64,000 nucleotides of DNA from Methylobacterium sp. SyP6R (GCF_019216885.1 NZ_JAAQRC020000001.1:6123501-6187500); one strand, 5' to 3'; positions 37,050-46,345 are shown, counted from the first letter of the stretch. Program-made: numbers and translations. The notes: generated by a model from the sequence alone, not told the origin.

Positions 37050-38162
37050 ATGGCCCGCTCCGCCGCCGACGCTCCGCCGGACCTCTCCGGCCTCCTCGAC
37101 CTCGCGCGAGACCGGAGTCTCGACATGAAACCGGTCCTGCTGCGGGTGCAGACGGACCTGTTTCGCGCCGCCCCCGTGCGGGACGTCGCGACGATCCGGG
37201 CCTTCGAGTCCCTCGCTTGCGGGCTGATCCCGACGGTCGATTCCGCCACCGCCGAGATCGTCGCCCAGAAGCTCGCGCCGCTCGCCGACACGCCCCAGAG
37301 CGTGCTGACGCTGCTCGCCGCCCATGGCGGCGGCGCCCGCGACGCGGTGCTGGCGCTCGCCCCGGTCCTGTCGACGGCTCTGCTCGACGCCGCCGGCAAC
37401 GGGCCGGAGCTCGACGCGGTGATCGCCCTGCGGCACGACCTCGGCCGGGCGCTCGTCGACGACCTCAGCCAGCGCGACGAACCGGATGTCGACCTGGCGC
37501 TCGCCCGCAACGGGACGGCGCCGCTGGCCGGGGCCGCCCTGGAGCGGCTGGTGGAGCGGGCGCGCGGGAGGCCGGAGCTGGCCGCCCTCCTGGTCGCCCG
37601 CGCCGACCTGCCGCCGGGCGACCTCGCGCCGCTCTACCTGCAGGCGGGCCCGGAGCGCCGGGCGGCGATCCGCGACGCCGTCGCCGCCCGCGCGGCCCTG
37701 CGTCCCCAAGGCCGGGCCGGCATGCGCGCCGCCGGCGCCGCGCTCACCGCCTTCGCGGCCCGCGGCGAGCCGGAGGGGTTCGAGGTGGCGCTCGGCGAAG
37801 CGCTCGGCATGCCGGGGGTGAGCTTCCGCGCCACCGAGCCGGAGCGGCGCGACCTCCTGGCTCTCGCCCTGCGGGCGGCCGATCTGGCGGAAGAGGAGGC
37901 GGTGTTCATCTTCCTGCGCCTCGATCCCTCGATCGCCCGCTCGGTCGAGGCGGTGTTCGGCCTCACCGAGCTGTTCCGCGCCATGGATGCGGCTACCGCC
38001 CGCGACCTCGTCGCCTCGATCCTCGGCGGCGAGCCGGGCGCGCGCACCGCCACCCCCGACCAGCACCGCCCGGCCCACGGCCCGGCCTCGCCGCGCCTGC
38101 GCCCGGCCGCGGCGCCGTCCCTGCGCCCGAGCCTGCCCGAGCGGACCCGCCAGGCTCGCTGA
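37050..38162 (+). CDS. DUF2336 domain protein
   Basis: 370 aa, almost entirely alpha-helical and Ala/Arg-rich, with HEAT-like helical repeats (for example LACGLIPTVDSATAEIVAQK and VALRHDLGRALVDDL-type units). This matches DUF2336, a family common in Alphaproteobacteria and of unknown function, often near regulatory or stress genes. The open frame begins at 36858, but the ATG at 37050 starts the conserved part. The C-terminal 50 residues are a low-complexity Arg/Pro tail. Monocistronic. Confidence 0.82.
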   Translation: MARSAADAPPDLSGLLDLARDRSLDMKPVLLRVQTDLFRAAPVRDVATIRAFESLACGLIPTVDSATAEIVAQKLAPLADTPQSVLTLLAAHGGGARDAVLALAPVLSTALLDAAGNGPELDAVIALRHDLGRALVDDLSQRDEPDVDLALARNGTAPLAGAALERLVERARGRPELAALLVARADLPPGDLAPLYLQAGPERRAAIRDAVAARAALRPQGRAGMRAAGAALTAFAARGEPEGFEVALGEALGMPGVSFRATEPERRDLLALALRAADLAEEEAVFIFLRLDPSIARSVEAVFGLTELFRAMDAATARDLVASILGGEPGARTATPDQHRPAHGPASPRLRPAAAPSLRPSLPERTRQAR

Positions 38163-38297
38163 GACGGAGCGCGTCGAGGGGCAAGCGCGGCGGTTTCCCC
38201 TCGATCATGAAATCGGCTAGGCGTGGCGCTCCGGACGCCGCGCCGCCTTCGAGCCGGACGCGCGACGGGACAACGAGACACGTCTCGGGAGAGCCTC

Positions 38298-39563
38298 GTG
38301 AGTGCCAGCCTGCCGGTCGCCCTGCCCGATATCGGCGACTTCAAGGACGTTCCGGTGGTCGAAATCCTGGTGAAGCCGGGGGACCGGATCGCCGTCGACG
38401 ACCTCTTGATCAGCATCGAATCCGACAAGGCCACCATGGAGGTCCCCTCGCCGGTGGCGGGCGTGGTGGCCGAGATCCTGGTGGCGCCGGGCACGCGGGT
38501 CTCGAAAGGAATGCCGATCCTGACGGTCGACACCTCCGGCGAGGCCGCCGCGCCGGCGCCCCAGGCGGCCCCCGCTCCCGAAACCGCTCCGCCGCCGGCG
38601 GCGTCCGCGTCCGCGTCCGAGATATCCGCCACGGCCGACACCCACGCCACGCCCTCCGTGCGCGCCTATGCCCGCGAGCTCGGCGTCGATCTCGCGGGCA
38701 TCCCGGGCACCGGCCCGCAGGGGCGCATCCTGCGCGAGGACGTGCTGGCCTTCGTCCGCGGCCAGATGGCGCCCCCCTCCCCCGCCGCGGGTCCGGCCGC
38801 CGCTCCCCCGCCCGCCCCGTCCGGAATCGGCGCCGGCCTGCCGGCCTGGCCGCAGGTCGATCACGGCAAGTTCGGCCCGGTGCGGCGGGATTCGCTGTCG
38901 CGCATCCAGCAGATCTCCGGCCAGGCGCTCACCCGCAACTGGCTGACGATCCCGCACGTCACCAATTTCGACCATGCCGACGTCACCGAGACCGAGGCCT
39001 TACGCCGCGAGCTGAACGGCGCCGGCCGGCCTGGGGCGCACAAGGTCACCATGGTGGCGATCCTGATCAAGGCCGCCGCCGCCGCGCTCCGGGCCTACCC
39101 GCGCTTCAACGCGGCGCTCGACGGCGACGGTCTGATCCTGAAGGACTACGTGCATGTCGGCTTCGCGGTCGACACGCCGCGGGGCCTCCTGGTGCCGGTC
39201 TTGCGCGACTGCGACCGCAAAGGCCTCGTCGAGATCGCCCAGGAGATGGGGGAACTGGCCGAGCAGGCCCGCGCCGGCACCCTGCCGCCCGCGTCCATGC
39301 AGGGCGGCGGCTTCTCGGTCTCCTCGCTCGGCGGCATCGGCGGCGACGGCTTCACGCCGATCATCAACGCGCCCGAGGTGGCGATCCTGGGCGCGGCGCG
39401 CTCGCGCATCGAGCCGGTCTGGGACGGCACCGCCTTCCAGCCGCGGCTGATCCTGCCGCTCAGCCTGTCCTGGGACCACCGGGCGGTGGACGGTGCGGCG
39501 GCGGCGCGCTTCCTCTCCCACCTCGCCGCCGTACTCACCGACCTGCGCCGGGGCGCCCTGTGA
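38298..39563 (+). CDS. Dihydrolipoamide acyltransferase (E2) of a 2-oxoacid dehydrogenase complex
   Basis: 421 aa from a GTG with GGGAGAG 4 bp upstream. The lipoyl domain (residues about 5-78) carries the lipoylated Lys44 in ESDKATMEVP. An Ala/Pro linker is followed by the peripheral-subunit-binding domain (about 120-155, RAYARELGVDLAGIPGTGP) and the catalytic domain (about 190-421) with DHRAVDG near residue 393. It moves an acyl group to CoA. No E1 or E3 genes are adjacent, so partners are encoded elsewhere. Overlaps the GNAT gene by 4 bp (GTGA). Confidence 0.93.
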   Translation: MSASLPVALPDIGDFKDVPVVEILVKPGDRIAVDDLLISIESDKATMEVPSPVAGVVAEILVAPGTRVSKGMPILTVDTSGEAAAPAPQAAPAPETAPPPAASASASEISATADTHATPSVRAYARELGVDLAGIPGTGPQGRILREDVLAFVRGQMAPPSPAAGPAAAPPPAPSGIGAGLPAWPQVDHGKFGPVRRDSLSRIQQISGQALTRNWLTIPHVTNFDHADVTETEALRRELNGAGRPGAHKVTMVAILIKAAAAALRAYPRFNAALDGDGLILKDYVHVGFAVDTPRGLLVPVLRDCDRKGLVEIAQEMGELAEQARAGTLPPASMQGGGFSVSSLGGIGGDGFTPIINAPEVAILGAARSRIEPVWDGTAFQPRLILPLSLSWDHRAVDGAAAARFLSHLAAVLTDLRRGAL

Positions 39564-40027
39564 TCCGGCCGCTCGCGCCGGGCGACCATCCGGCCCTGGC
39601 GCGGCTCTTTGCCGAGATGCAGGACCATTACGGCGGGTCGTGCCCGCCGCTCGCCGAGGTCGAGGCGGCGCTCGCCGGGCGCCCTGCCGGCACCGAGTTC
39701 CTGGTCGCGGAAGACGGCGCCGATCTCGCGGGCTTTGCCGCCTTCTCGGCGATCTATCCCGGCCCGGGCCTCGCGGGCGGCCTGTTCCTCAAGGAGCTGT
39801 TCGTCGGCGCCCGCCACCGCGGCGCCGGCCACGGCCGCGCCCTGGTGCGGGCGGTGGCGCAGGAGGCCGTGGCGCGGGGGCTGAAGCGGGTGGATTGGAC
39901 GGCGGATGCCGGGCAGCCGGCGCTGCTCGCGTTCTACGAAGGGCTCGGGGCGGCGCCGAAGCCGGAGAAGGTGTTTTTCCGGCTTGATGGGGAGGCGCTG
40001 GCTAGGCTTGGCAATTGCAGCCGATAA
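39560..40027 (+). CDS. GNAT-family N-acetyltransferase
   Basis: 155 aa from a GTG overlapping the E2 stop. The acetyl-CoA-binding loop is visible as ELFVGARHRGAGHGRALV (about residues 80-97), with the typical C-terminal FYEGLGA. The substrate is unknown. The overlap suggests co-expression with the E2 acyltransferase, possibly for acetylation linked to that complex, but this is guesswork. It is the last gene before the low-GC islet. Confidence 0.86.
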   Translation: MIRPLAPGDHPALARLFAEMQDHYGGSCPPLAEVEAALAGRPAGTEFLVAEDGADLAGFAAFSAIYPGPGLAGGLFLKELFVGARHRGAGHGRALVRAVAQEAVARGLKRVDWTADAGQPALLAFYEGLGAAPKPEKVFFRLDGEALARLGNCSR

Positions 40028-40103
40028 CCCTTTCAGCATTAAATACGGCGGTTATATTTATTTTGCAATTGATAATATTTGAAATTATAATCTGACAATA
40101 TAA

Positions 40104-41178
40104 CTATTTTTTGAAAAACATGGCGCGATTTTCCTCTATTATAGCGCGAGACTCTGGATCTTGGACCGGAATTTCGGCATCCAGCGTCCTTACAGCTTCC
40201 TCGTTCTCTCCTTGCACTTCTACTTTTACCCTTTGTACGTCTTCCTTTTTCTCATATGGCCAATATTTTTTAAAATCTTGATACGATCTTGGAAGCATAT
40301 CTGCTTTGATTGCTTCATTTTTCCGAGGTAGAAATGGAAATTCGATGCCCTCATCTCTCATAAAAGCGTCCAGAAATGTCTTCAATAAATGTGGTTGCGC
40401 GTCTTTGTCCCCGCTGATCGCTTGCTCGAAGGCACGAACCTCGCGTCGAAACGCTCGGCGTTCGGTATCGAGCGCGATTATCGGGTATGGCCTATTGAAA
40501 ATAACACCTTTCAAACCCTCTCTACCGCCGTATCTGAAAGAAAAATTGAATTCTCCATTCGAACATAGGCACGAAAGCAGATAGGCAACCTCTAACGAAA
40601 GGGCCAATCTGTCTGGACCAGCGTGCTTGGCAACTCTAAATCCAGCATCTATTTCTTTTCCTAAAAATTCGTACTTTGATGGCTCTTTATCGCCGCCGGC
40701 CTCTACGGATTCGTGATCTTGCAATCCGATTTGCGCATCGGAGACATCAGCGTGCTTTTGATCGACAGGAACTGTTACATTTGGAGCAGGGAAAGCAGCA
40801 CTCCAAACCACCCCCTTTACATCAAGATCAATATGACTTTTCTCTAAATATCTTGAATAACTTTCTAAAGATTTTGTGAATGCCCATATGCTGCAAATGC
40901 TCAAGCTTGATACAAAAAATAATTTCATCACCAACTGTCTTCCATACTTGAGGGCTGAGTCCTTCATTGGCATCGTCAACGATTGCACACCTATCAAATT
41001 CCCTATTCAGCATTCGAGGAAACTCGCGATAGAAATGGCGCGTTTCATCGACCCATCTCTGCCGAGCGGTTCGTTGCACGATATCCCGCCCCTTTCCGCC
41101 TTTGTAAGCCGTTGACCCCACTAGGTCGACAGACATGAATAGGCGCAACCTGTAATTAGGGCAGAAATATTCAGACAT
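40104..41178 (-). pseudogene. Class III nucleotidyl-cyclase-like gene split by a 1-bp frameshift
   Basis: Two overlapping frames (41178 to 40828, and about 40997 to 40104) read as one protein if one base of the CCC run at 40884-40886 is removed: 1,074 bp, 357 aa. Before the shift come DLVGSTAYK (metal Asp18), WKTVGDEIIF (Lys80, metal Asp84) and LEHLQHM. After it come AFTKSLESYSRYLE, LDVKGVVWSAAFPAPN and GKEIDAGFRVAKHA. Both metal aspartates and the beta-strand layout match class III cyclases; the usual GxxVNxAAR motif is altered to GKEIDAGFR. GC is about 45%. As written the product would stop at residue 116. It could be a genuine disruption, phase variation or a base-calling error. ImmA/IrrE lies 7 bp upstream. 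Confidence 0.7.
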
Positions 41179-41185
41179 TTTTTTC

Positions 41186-41713
41186 TCAAATAGTGCGGAG
41201 TCTTATTTGAGCGGCATGAGCGCTCACACCAAACTCAGAAGCAATAGAAGCAATGTCATTGCCGTGACGATCTGCTGCACATTTAAATAGATCGGCAGGC
41301 ATTAAAAATGCCGCCGCGAACCAGTTAGCTTCCCATTCCGCGCGGCGTTGAATATTATCTGTCTCGTCCACCCAGCGCGTTGCAACCATCATATCTCCAG
41401 GGTGTCGCTTCTTTATGAGCGGAAAATGCAAAAATAGATGACCCAACTCATGAGCTATAGTGAACCTGTCACGTTCAGCCGATGTCAATCCAGACATAAA
41501 TATCGTGAACTCGCCATCGGGATTGACGTGGATAGAGTCAGCGCTTTCAATAGCAGAAAACAATGGCCGATAGGCAATCTGCCCGCCAATCACAGAGAGC
41601 AGCGGCTCGATAGGGTCGCCAGGGATGTATCCCAAGTCAGCTGCAATACCTTCGGCAATTTTATGCACTTCAGGCTTCGTCAGCATAGACGGGATGGGGC
41701 TCACTTTATCCAC
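41186..41713 (-). CDS. ImmA/IrrE-family metallopeptidase
   Basis: 175 aa. The zinc-peptidase motif HELGH (about residue 88) sits in RFTIAHELGHLFLHFP, with the downstream EWEANWFAAAFLMPADL providing the third ligand Glu. Such proteins cleave XRE-type repressors in mobile elements and defence systems. The C-terminal half has a short helix-turn-helix-like stretch (IASEFGVSAHAAQIRL). It starts with GTG at 41713 with AGAGG upstream. GC is low. It is followed after 7 bp by the cyclase-like gene, so they form an operon; no XRE repressor gene is nearby. Confidence 0.9.
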   Translation of the reverse strand: MDKVSPIPSMLTKPEVHKIAEGIAADLGYIPGDPIEPLLSVIGGQIAYRPLFSAIESADSIHVNPDGEFTIFMSGLTSAERDRFTIAHELGHLFLHFPLIKKRHPGDMMVATRWVDETDNIQRRAEWEANWFAAAFLMPADLFKCAADRHGNDIASIASEFGVSAHAAQIRLRTI

Positions 41714-42142
41714 GTCACACCTCTACCCATGCTTACCCACCTTGTACCACATTTGTCCACAGGAACATACCACGAACATACACAGAGAGCCATACAACTG
41801 GAGACAAGAAGGTGCGCTTTAGCACCGCACTCTCACAAATTGCATTTTCGACCGCTTAGCTAAGAAATGCCACTTTACGGCATCCCCTTCAGAATCCGGC
41901 GTATAAAATAATCCATCCATACTTTCTGCATGTTAAAACATATAGATATATTATATAATTTTGATACAATAGATATATCCTCTCTTTTATCTCTGCCAAA
42001 ATAATGATTTTACGGATTTTCGCGTTGAGATGACCAGGCGCACAACAACTGCCGTTTGCGTTACCAAATTGCGTCACTTGAGGGTAGCGCCAAGAATGAA
42101 ATACTGGGTGCATCCGCCCTCCCCCGGGTCTAAGCTAGGGCT
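41714..42142. other. AT-rich gap between low-GC islet and core cyclase gene
   Basis: 429 bp with no supported gene. AT content is high until about 42030, where the GC returns to normal, marking the islet's right border. It must contain the promoter of the ImmA/IrrE operon. No direct repeat or tRNA is seen at either border. Confidence 0.5.
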
Positions 42143-43555
42143 ATGGACGAGAGCGACGCCCTCCTCGCCGCGCTCCATCGCACGGCGGAGCCGGAGGCTG
42201 CCCGGGCGGTGGAGCGGCTGCTGCGGCACGGGTCCGACGAGGACCTGGCGCGGATCAACGCCGTGCACCTCGCAGCGCAAGCCGGGCTCGACGACGAGCC
42301 GGTGATCGCCGCGCTCCTGCACGGGGCGCGGCTCGGCCTCCTCGAACTGTCCTGGAACGTGCTGTGTCCGAGTTGCGGCGGCGTGATCGAGGCACCGGCG
42401 AGCCTGCGCGGCGTGAGGTCGGAGGGCTATCACTGCGCCTTCTGCGCCCTCGACAGCGAGCCGGTCCTCGACGACACGGTCGAGGTGACCTTCACGGTGA
42501 GCCCGCGGGTCCGGCGCATCGCCGCGCACGATCCCGACGGGCTCGGGTTCTGGGATTACCAGCGCCAGGTCTTCTTCGGCTCCGGCGTCGCCTTCCCGGA
42601 GCCCGAGGCCTTCGCAGGCCTCGCGGAGCGGGCGACCGTCGAATCGGTCGAGCTGAAAGCCGGCGAGCGGATGATCCTGGCGCTGCAGCTCGGGCCCGAG
42701 CCGCTGATCGTGCTCGATCCCGTCACCCACGCCGCCCACAGCCTCACCGTCGAGGGCGAGCCGACGCAGGAGCGCCAGGATCTCGCCCTGGTGTTCGACA
42801 GCGCGCGGGCGAGCGCCGGCAGCGGCACGTTTCGCCCCGGTCCGTTACGGCTCTCCCTCGACAACCGCAGCTCCGGGCGGGTGCTGCCGACGATCTTCCG
42901 GGTCGGGCCGGATTTCGAAGAACTGCTCGGCGGGCGACGGTCCTTCCTCACCGCCAAGCGGCTCCTCAGCAACCAGACCTTCCGCGATCTCTACCGCACC
43001 GACACGCTCGACATCGACCAGCGGCTCAAGATCCTGAGCCTGACCTTCCTGTTCACCGACCTGAAGGGCTCGACCGAGCTCTATGCCCGGGTCGGCGACC
43101 TCGTCGCCTACGACCTGGTGCGGGCGCATTTCCGGATCCTGCACGAGATCGTCGCCGCCGAGGGCGGGGCGGTGGTGAAGACGATCGGCGACGCCGTGAT
43201 GGCGACCTTCCCGAGCCCGCACCGGGCGGTGGCGGCGGCGCTCCGGATGCGGGCGGCGATGCGCGAGCTGAACCGGGAGCGCGGGGCCGACGATCTCGTG
43301 CTCAAGATCGGGCTGCACGAGGGGCCCTGCCTGGCGGTGAGTCTGAACGACCGCCAGGATTACTTCGGGCAGACCGTGAACGTGGCGGCGCGGGTGCAGC
43401 AGCTGGCGAGCAGCGGCGGCATCTTCGCCACCGACGCCGTCCTGCGCCACGCGGAATCCGCCCGCCACCTCGCCGAGAACGGGGTTTCGGCCCGGGGCGA
43501 GCTGCGCCGCTTACGAGGCATCGGCGAGCCGGTCCCGGTTCACGAATTCATCTGA
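42143..43555 (+). CDS. Class III adenylate/guanylate cyclase with zinc-ribbon-like sensor domain
   Basis: 470 aa. Residues 1-275 match the DUF5939-type N-terminal region found before cyclases, including two Cys pairs (CPSCGG and CAFC at about residues 73-100) that probably bind zinc. The cyclase domain (about 290-465) has LFTDLKGSTELYARVGD (metal Asp), VVKTIGDAVMATF (second Asp), IGLHEGPCLAV and GQTVNVAARVQ, so all catalytic positions look intact. It makes cAMP or cGMP. GC is normal for the chromosome. It ends 8 bp into the convergent acyltransferase gene. Confidence 0.92.
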   Translation: MDESDALLAALHRTAEPEAARAVERLLRHGSDEDLARINAVHLAAQAGLDDEPVIAALLHGARLGLLELSWNVLCPSCGGVIEAPASLRGVRSEGYHCAFCALDSEPVLDDTVEVTFTVSPRVRRIAAHDPDGLGFWDYQRQVFFGSGVAFPEPEAFAGLAERATVESVELKAGERMILALQLGPEPLIVLDPVTHAAHSLTVEGEPTQERQDLALVFDSARASAGSGTFRPGPLRLSLDNRSSGRVLPTIFRVGPDFEELLGGRRSFLTAKRLLSNQTFRDLYRTDTLDIDQRLKILSLTFLFTDLKGSTELYARVGDLVAYDLVRAHFRILHEIVAAEGGAVVKTIGDAVMATFPSPHRAVAAALRMRAAMRELNRERGADDLVLKIGLHEGPCLAVSLNDRQDYFGQTVNVAARVQQLASSGGIFATDAVLRHAESARHLAENGVSARGELRRLRGIGEPVPVHEFI

Positions 43556-44171
43556 GGTCCGGCGGAACGCCGTGATCGACCAGCCCGAGACGCGGCACGA
43601 CCGTGCCGGGGCCAAGGATGGCGCCGGGCGCCACCACGGCATTGGCGCCGAGCCGTGCCCCGTCCCCGACGAGGGCGCCGAACTTGGAGACCTCGGTGTC
43701 GATCGTCGCGCCGTCATGCCGGAACGCCACCGTGGCGCCGGGCCATTCGTTGCGGTGATTGGCGATGACGGCCCCGGCCTCGAGGTTGACGCCCCGGCCG
43801 ATCACGCTCTCGCCGACGAAGTTGAAATGCGCGAGCGCCGTGCCGGCGAACAGGAACGAGGCCTTCAGCTCCGTGCCGGGCCCGATCGTGCAGGCCTCTT
43901 CCAGCCAGGCGCCGCCCCGCAGGGTGGCGCCGTGGCCGATGAAGCAACGCGGCCAGACGATGAGCGGGGCCTTGAGCACAGCACCGGATTCGATCCGGGC
44001 GCTGCGATGAACCGCCATCTCGTCGGCGACCGCAAAGTCGTCGGACAGGCCGGCGAGGAGCCGGCGGACGATGTCGCCCGCTGCCGCCGTGAGCGACCAG
44101 GGCGGCTCGGCGGCGAGATCCGCGAGGGCGGAGGAGGGAAAGGCCGGGATGTGGCGGGCGAGCAGGCTCAC
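43548..44171 (-). CDS. Hexapeptide-repeat transferase (LbH fold, LpxA-like)
   Basis: 207 aa. Repeated [LIV]-G-x(4) hexapeptides across about residues 55-200 form a left-handed beta helix, as in LpxA-type acyltransferases and the C-terminal part of GlmU. LVDHGVPPDLR closes the protein. The GTG at 44171 has GGAGG 5 bp upstream and is preferred to a GTG two codons earlier. The donor and acceptor are unknown. Overlaps the end of the convergent cyclase gene by 8 bp. The small Gly/Tyr-rich gene lies 39 bp upstream on the same strand. Confidence 0.8.
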   Translation of the reverse strand: MSLLARHIPAFPSSALADLAAEPPWSLTAAAGDIVRRLLAGLSDDFAVADEMAVHRSARIESGAVLKAPLIVWPRCFIGHGATLRGGAWLEEACTIGPGTELKASFLFAGTALAHFNFVGESVIGRGVNLEAGAVIANHRNEWPGATVAFRHDGATIDTEVSKFGALVGDGARLGANAVVAPGAILGPGTVVPRLGLVDHGVPPDLR

Positions 44172-44210
44172 TGTCACCTCCGGCCCTCCGGCTCAGTCGC
44201 AGACGCGAGA

Positions 44211-44546
44211 TCAGTCGCAGACGCGCACGCGGCGGATATAGACGTCGCCGAACTCGTCGACCATCCGGCGGCGGACGGTGTAGCAATCCGGGCCATAGGC
44301 CGGGGCGTAGCCGTAGGCGGGCCCGCCATAGACCGGCGTGTAGCCGTAGGCCGGGCCGGGGGCATAGCCGTAGCCGTAGGCCGGGCGCGCACCGGCGGCG
44401 ATCGCGCTGCCGAGGGCGAGGCCGCCGACCGCGCCGAGGGCGAAGGCCGGTCCGGCCCGCCAGCGCGCCTCGGCCGGGGCGGCGCCGGCCAGGGTCACGC
44501 TCGCCAAGGTCGCCGCGGCCACGCAGACGGATGCGATGCGCTTCAT
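44211..44546 (-). CDS. Small exported Gly/Tyr/Pro-rich protein
   Basis: 111 aa from the ATG at 44546. A signal peptide (residues 1-27, cleavage near PAEA-RW) is followed by a hydrophobic Ala/Gly segment and tandem Tyr-rich repeats (AYGYGYAPG, AYGYTPVYG, AYGYAPAYG). The C-terminus, CYTVRRRMVDEFGDVYIRRV, resembles that of small exported proteins common in Methylobacteriaceae. Function unknown. Just beyond the stop a 15-bp string, TCAGTCGCAGACGCG, is tandemly duplicated, so the C-terminal codons are also near a slipped repeat. Confidence 0.75.
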   Translation of the reverse strand: MKRIASVCVAAATLASVTLAGAAPAEARWRAGPAFALGAVGGLALGSAIAAGARPAYGYGYAPGPAYGYTPVYGGPAYGYAPAYGPDCYTVRRRMVDEFGDVYIRRVRVCD

Positions 44547-44694
44547 GGCAAATCCCCATGATTTCGAGAGTGAGGGAAGACGTCGCGAGCACCGGAGCCG
44601 ACTTTGCGGCTTGGCCGTGCCCGATGTCCCGAGGTATCGCACCGTCACGCTGAATGCCGGCTGAAGCGTGGGCTTAAAGTTCCTTCAGGAAAGC

Positions 44695-46110
44695 TCAGGT
44701 CGCGTCGGCGGCGGGTTTCACCTGCACGATGCGGTGGCCCGAGACCTCGGCGCCGGCCTCCGGGGCGAGGCGGCGGAACGAGAAGGTGGAGAGCCCGGAG
44801 AGGATCGAGACCGCCAGGAAGGCGGGCCAGAAATCCTCCGCCCGGATCTCGGTGCGGCCGTGCCATTCGGCCGCCGACTGGAGCGCGAAGGCCCCGAAGG
44901 CGACCCCGATGCTCAAGGAGAGCTGCTGCGCCACGCTGGCGAGGCTCGTCGCCGCGCTCATGTCGCGCGGATCGACGTCGGCATACGCGATGGCATTGAC
45001 GGCGGTGAATTGCAGCGAGCGGAAGCAGCCGCCGATCAGCAGCACCGCGACGATGAGGGCATGCGGCGTGCTGGCAGTAAACAGGCCGTTGACCGCGAGC
45101 AAAGCCGCCGCGACCACCGCGTTGAGGGTCAGCACCGCCCGGAAGCCGAAGGCGCGCAGGATGCGGGCGGCGATGGTCTTCATGAACAGCGCGCCGGCGG
45201 CGGCCGCGAAGGTGATGAGGCCCGAATGCAGCGGATCGAGCCCGAAGCCGAGCTGGAGCATCAGGGGAAGCAGGAACGGGATCGCGCCGGTGCCGATGCG
45301 GAACAGGCTGCCGCCGAGCACCGCCGCCCGGAAGGTCGGGTACGCCAGGAGATCGAGGCGGATCACCGGATGCTCGACCCGGCGGCTATGGGCGAGATAG
45401 AGCCCGCACAGCACGATGCCGGCGCCGGTGCAGGCCCAGGACACCGCTTCCGGCAGGAGGTGGCGCCCGCTGGAGGCCAGTCCCAGCATCAGGCTCGCGA
45501 GCCCGGTGCCCGAGAGGACGAAGCCGACGAGGTCGAGGGGCGGGCGCGCCTCCTCCTTGATGTCCTGGAAGTACCGGGTGGCGAGCAGGATGCCGGCGAG
45601 CCCGATCGGCAGGTTGATGAAGAAGATCCAGCGCCAGTGCAGGGCCGTGGTGATGAAGCCGCCGAGCGGCGGGCCGATCACCGGGCCGACCAGCGCCGGG
45701 ATGGTGAGGGTGGCGAGCGCCTGGACCAGCTCGCCCTTCGGCACGCTGCGCAGGAGCACGAGGCGCCCGACCGGCACCATCATCGCCCCGCCCATCCCCT
45801 GGAGGAAGCGGGCGGCGACGAACCAGCCGAGCGAGTTCGAGGCCGCGCAGGCGAGCGAGCCGGCCATGAACACCGCGAGCGCCCAGCGGAACACCGTGCG
45901 GGCGCCGTAGCGGTCGGCGGCCCAGCCGCTGATGGGGATGAAGATCGCCAGGCTGACCAGGTAGGAGGTGAGCGCCAGCTTCAGGGCGATCGGGTCCTCG
46001 CCCATATCCGCGGCGATCGCCGGCAGCGACGTCGCGAGCACGGTCGAGTCCGTGTTCTCCATGAACAGGGCCGTCGCGACGACGAGGGGGACGATCCGGG
46101 CGGTACGCAT
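44695..46110 (-). CDS. DHA2-family MFS multidrug exporter (14-helix type)
   Basis: 471 aa with about 13-14 transmembrane helices. The N-terminal MENTDSTVLATSLPAIAADM and the motif A loop GWAADRYGARTVFRW fit the DHA2 (EmrB/QacA) group. Proton-driven efflux of toxic compounds is expected; no EmrA-type adaptor is next to it. The start is the ATG at 46110. Monocistronic. Confidence 0.88.
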   Translation of the reverse strand: MRTARIVPLVVATALFMENTDSTVLATSLPAIAADMGEDPIALKLALTSYLVSLAIFIPISGWAADRYGARTVFRWALAVFMAGSLACAASNSLGWFVAARFLQGMGGAMMVPVGRLVLLRSVPKGELVQALATLTIPALVGPVIGPPLGGFITTALHWRWIFFINLPIGLAGILLATRYFQDIKEEARPPLDLVGFVLSGTGLASLMLGLASSGRHLLPEAVSWACTGAGIVLCGLYLAHSRRVEHPVIRLDLLAYPTFRAAVLGGSLFRIGTGAIPFLLPLMLQLGFGLDPLHSGLITFAAAAGALFMKTIAARILRAFGFRAVLTLNAVVAAALLAVNGLFTASTPHALIVAVLLIGGCFRSLQFTAVNAIAYADVDPRDMSAATSLASVAQQLSLSIGVAFGAFALQSAAEWHGRTEIRAEDFWPAFLAVSILSGLSTFSFRRLAPEAGAEVSGHRIVQVKPAADAT

Positions 46111-46345
46111 GGCGCCCTATCTAGCGTCACCGTCGTTCGTCGGAAGCGCGAATCGGCGGGGGCTGTCCCGTCATCCATGCCGTGGATGCGGGGCCGCCCG
46201 AAGATTGTCACCCGATCGTGACCGAATGCGCTCCGCCGACACTCTGGAGCGATCCCGGGCAAGCCCGGGAATCGCCTCGGCAAGGGTCGATCGGCAAGGG
46301 TCGACCTGCTCCGTTCCACCGGAACAGGTCGGCGGCAAAACCGCC

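Noticed and set aside
41625..42305. Plus-strand short frames in the AT-rich gap right of the ImmA/IrrE gene
   Set aside because: No ribosome-binding site or motif, and they cross the ImmA/IrrE promoter and the start of the core cyclase gene.
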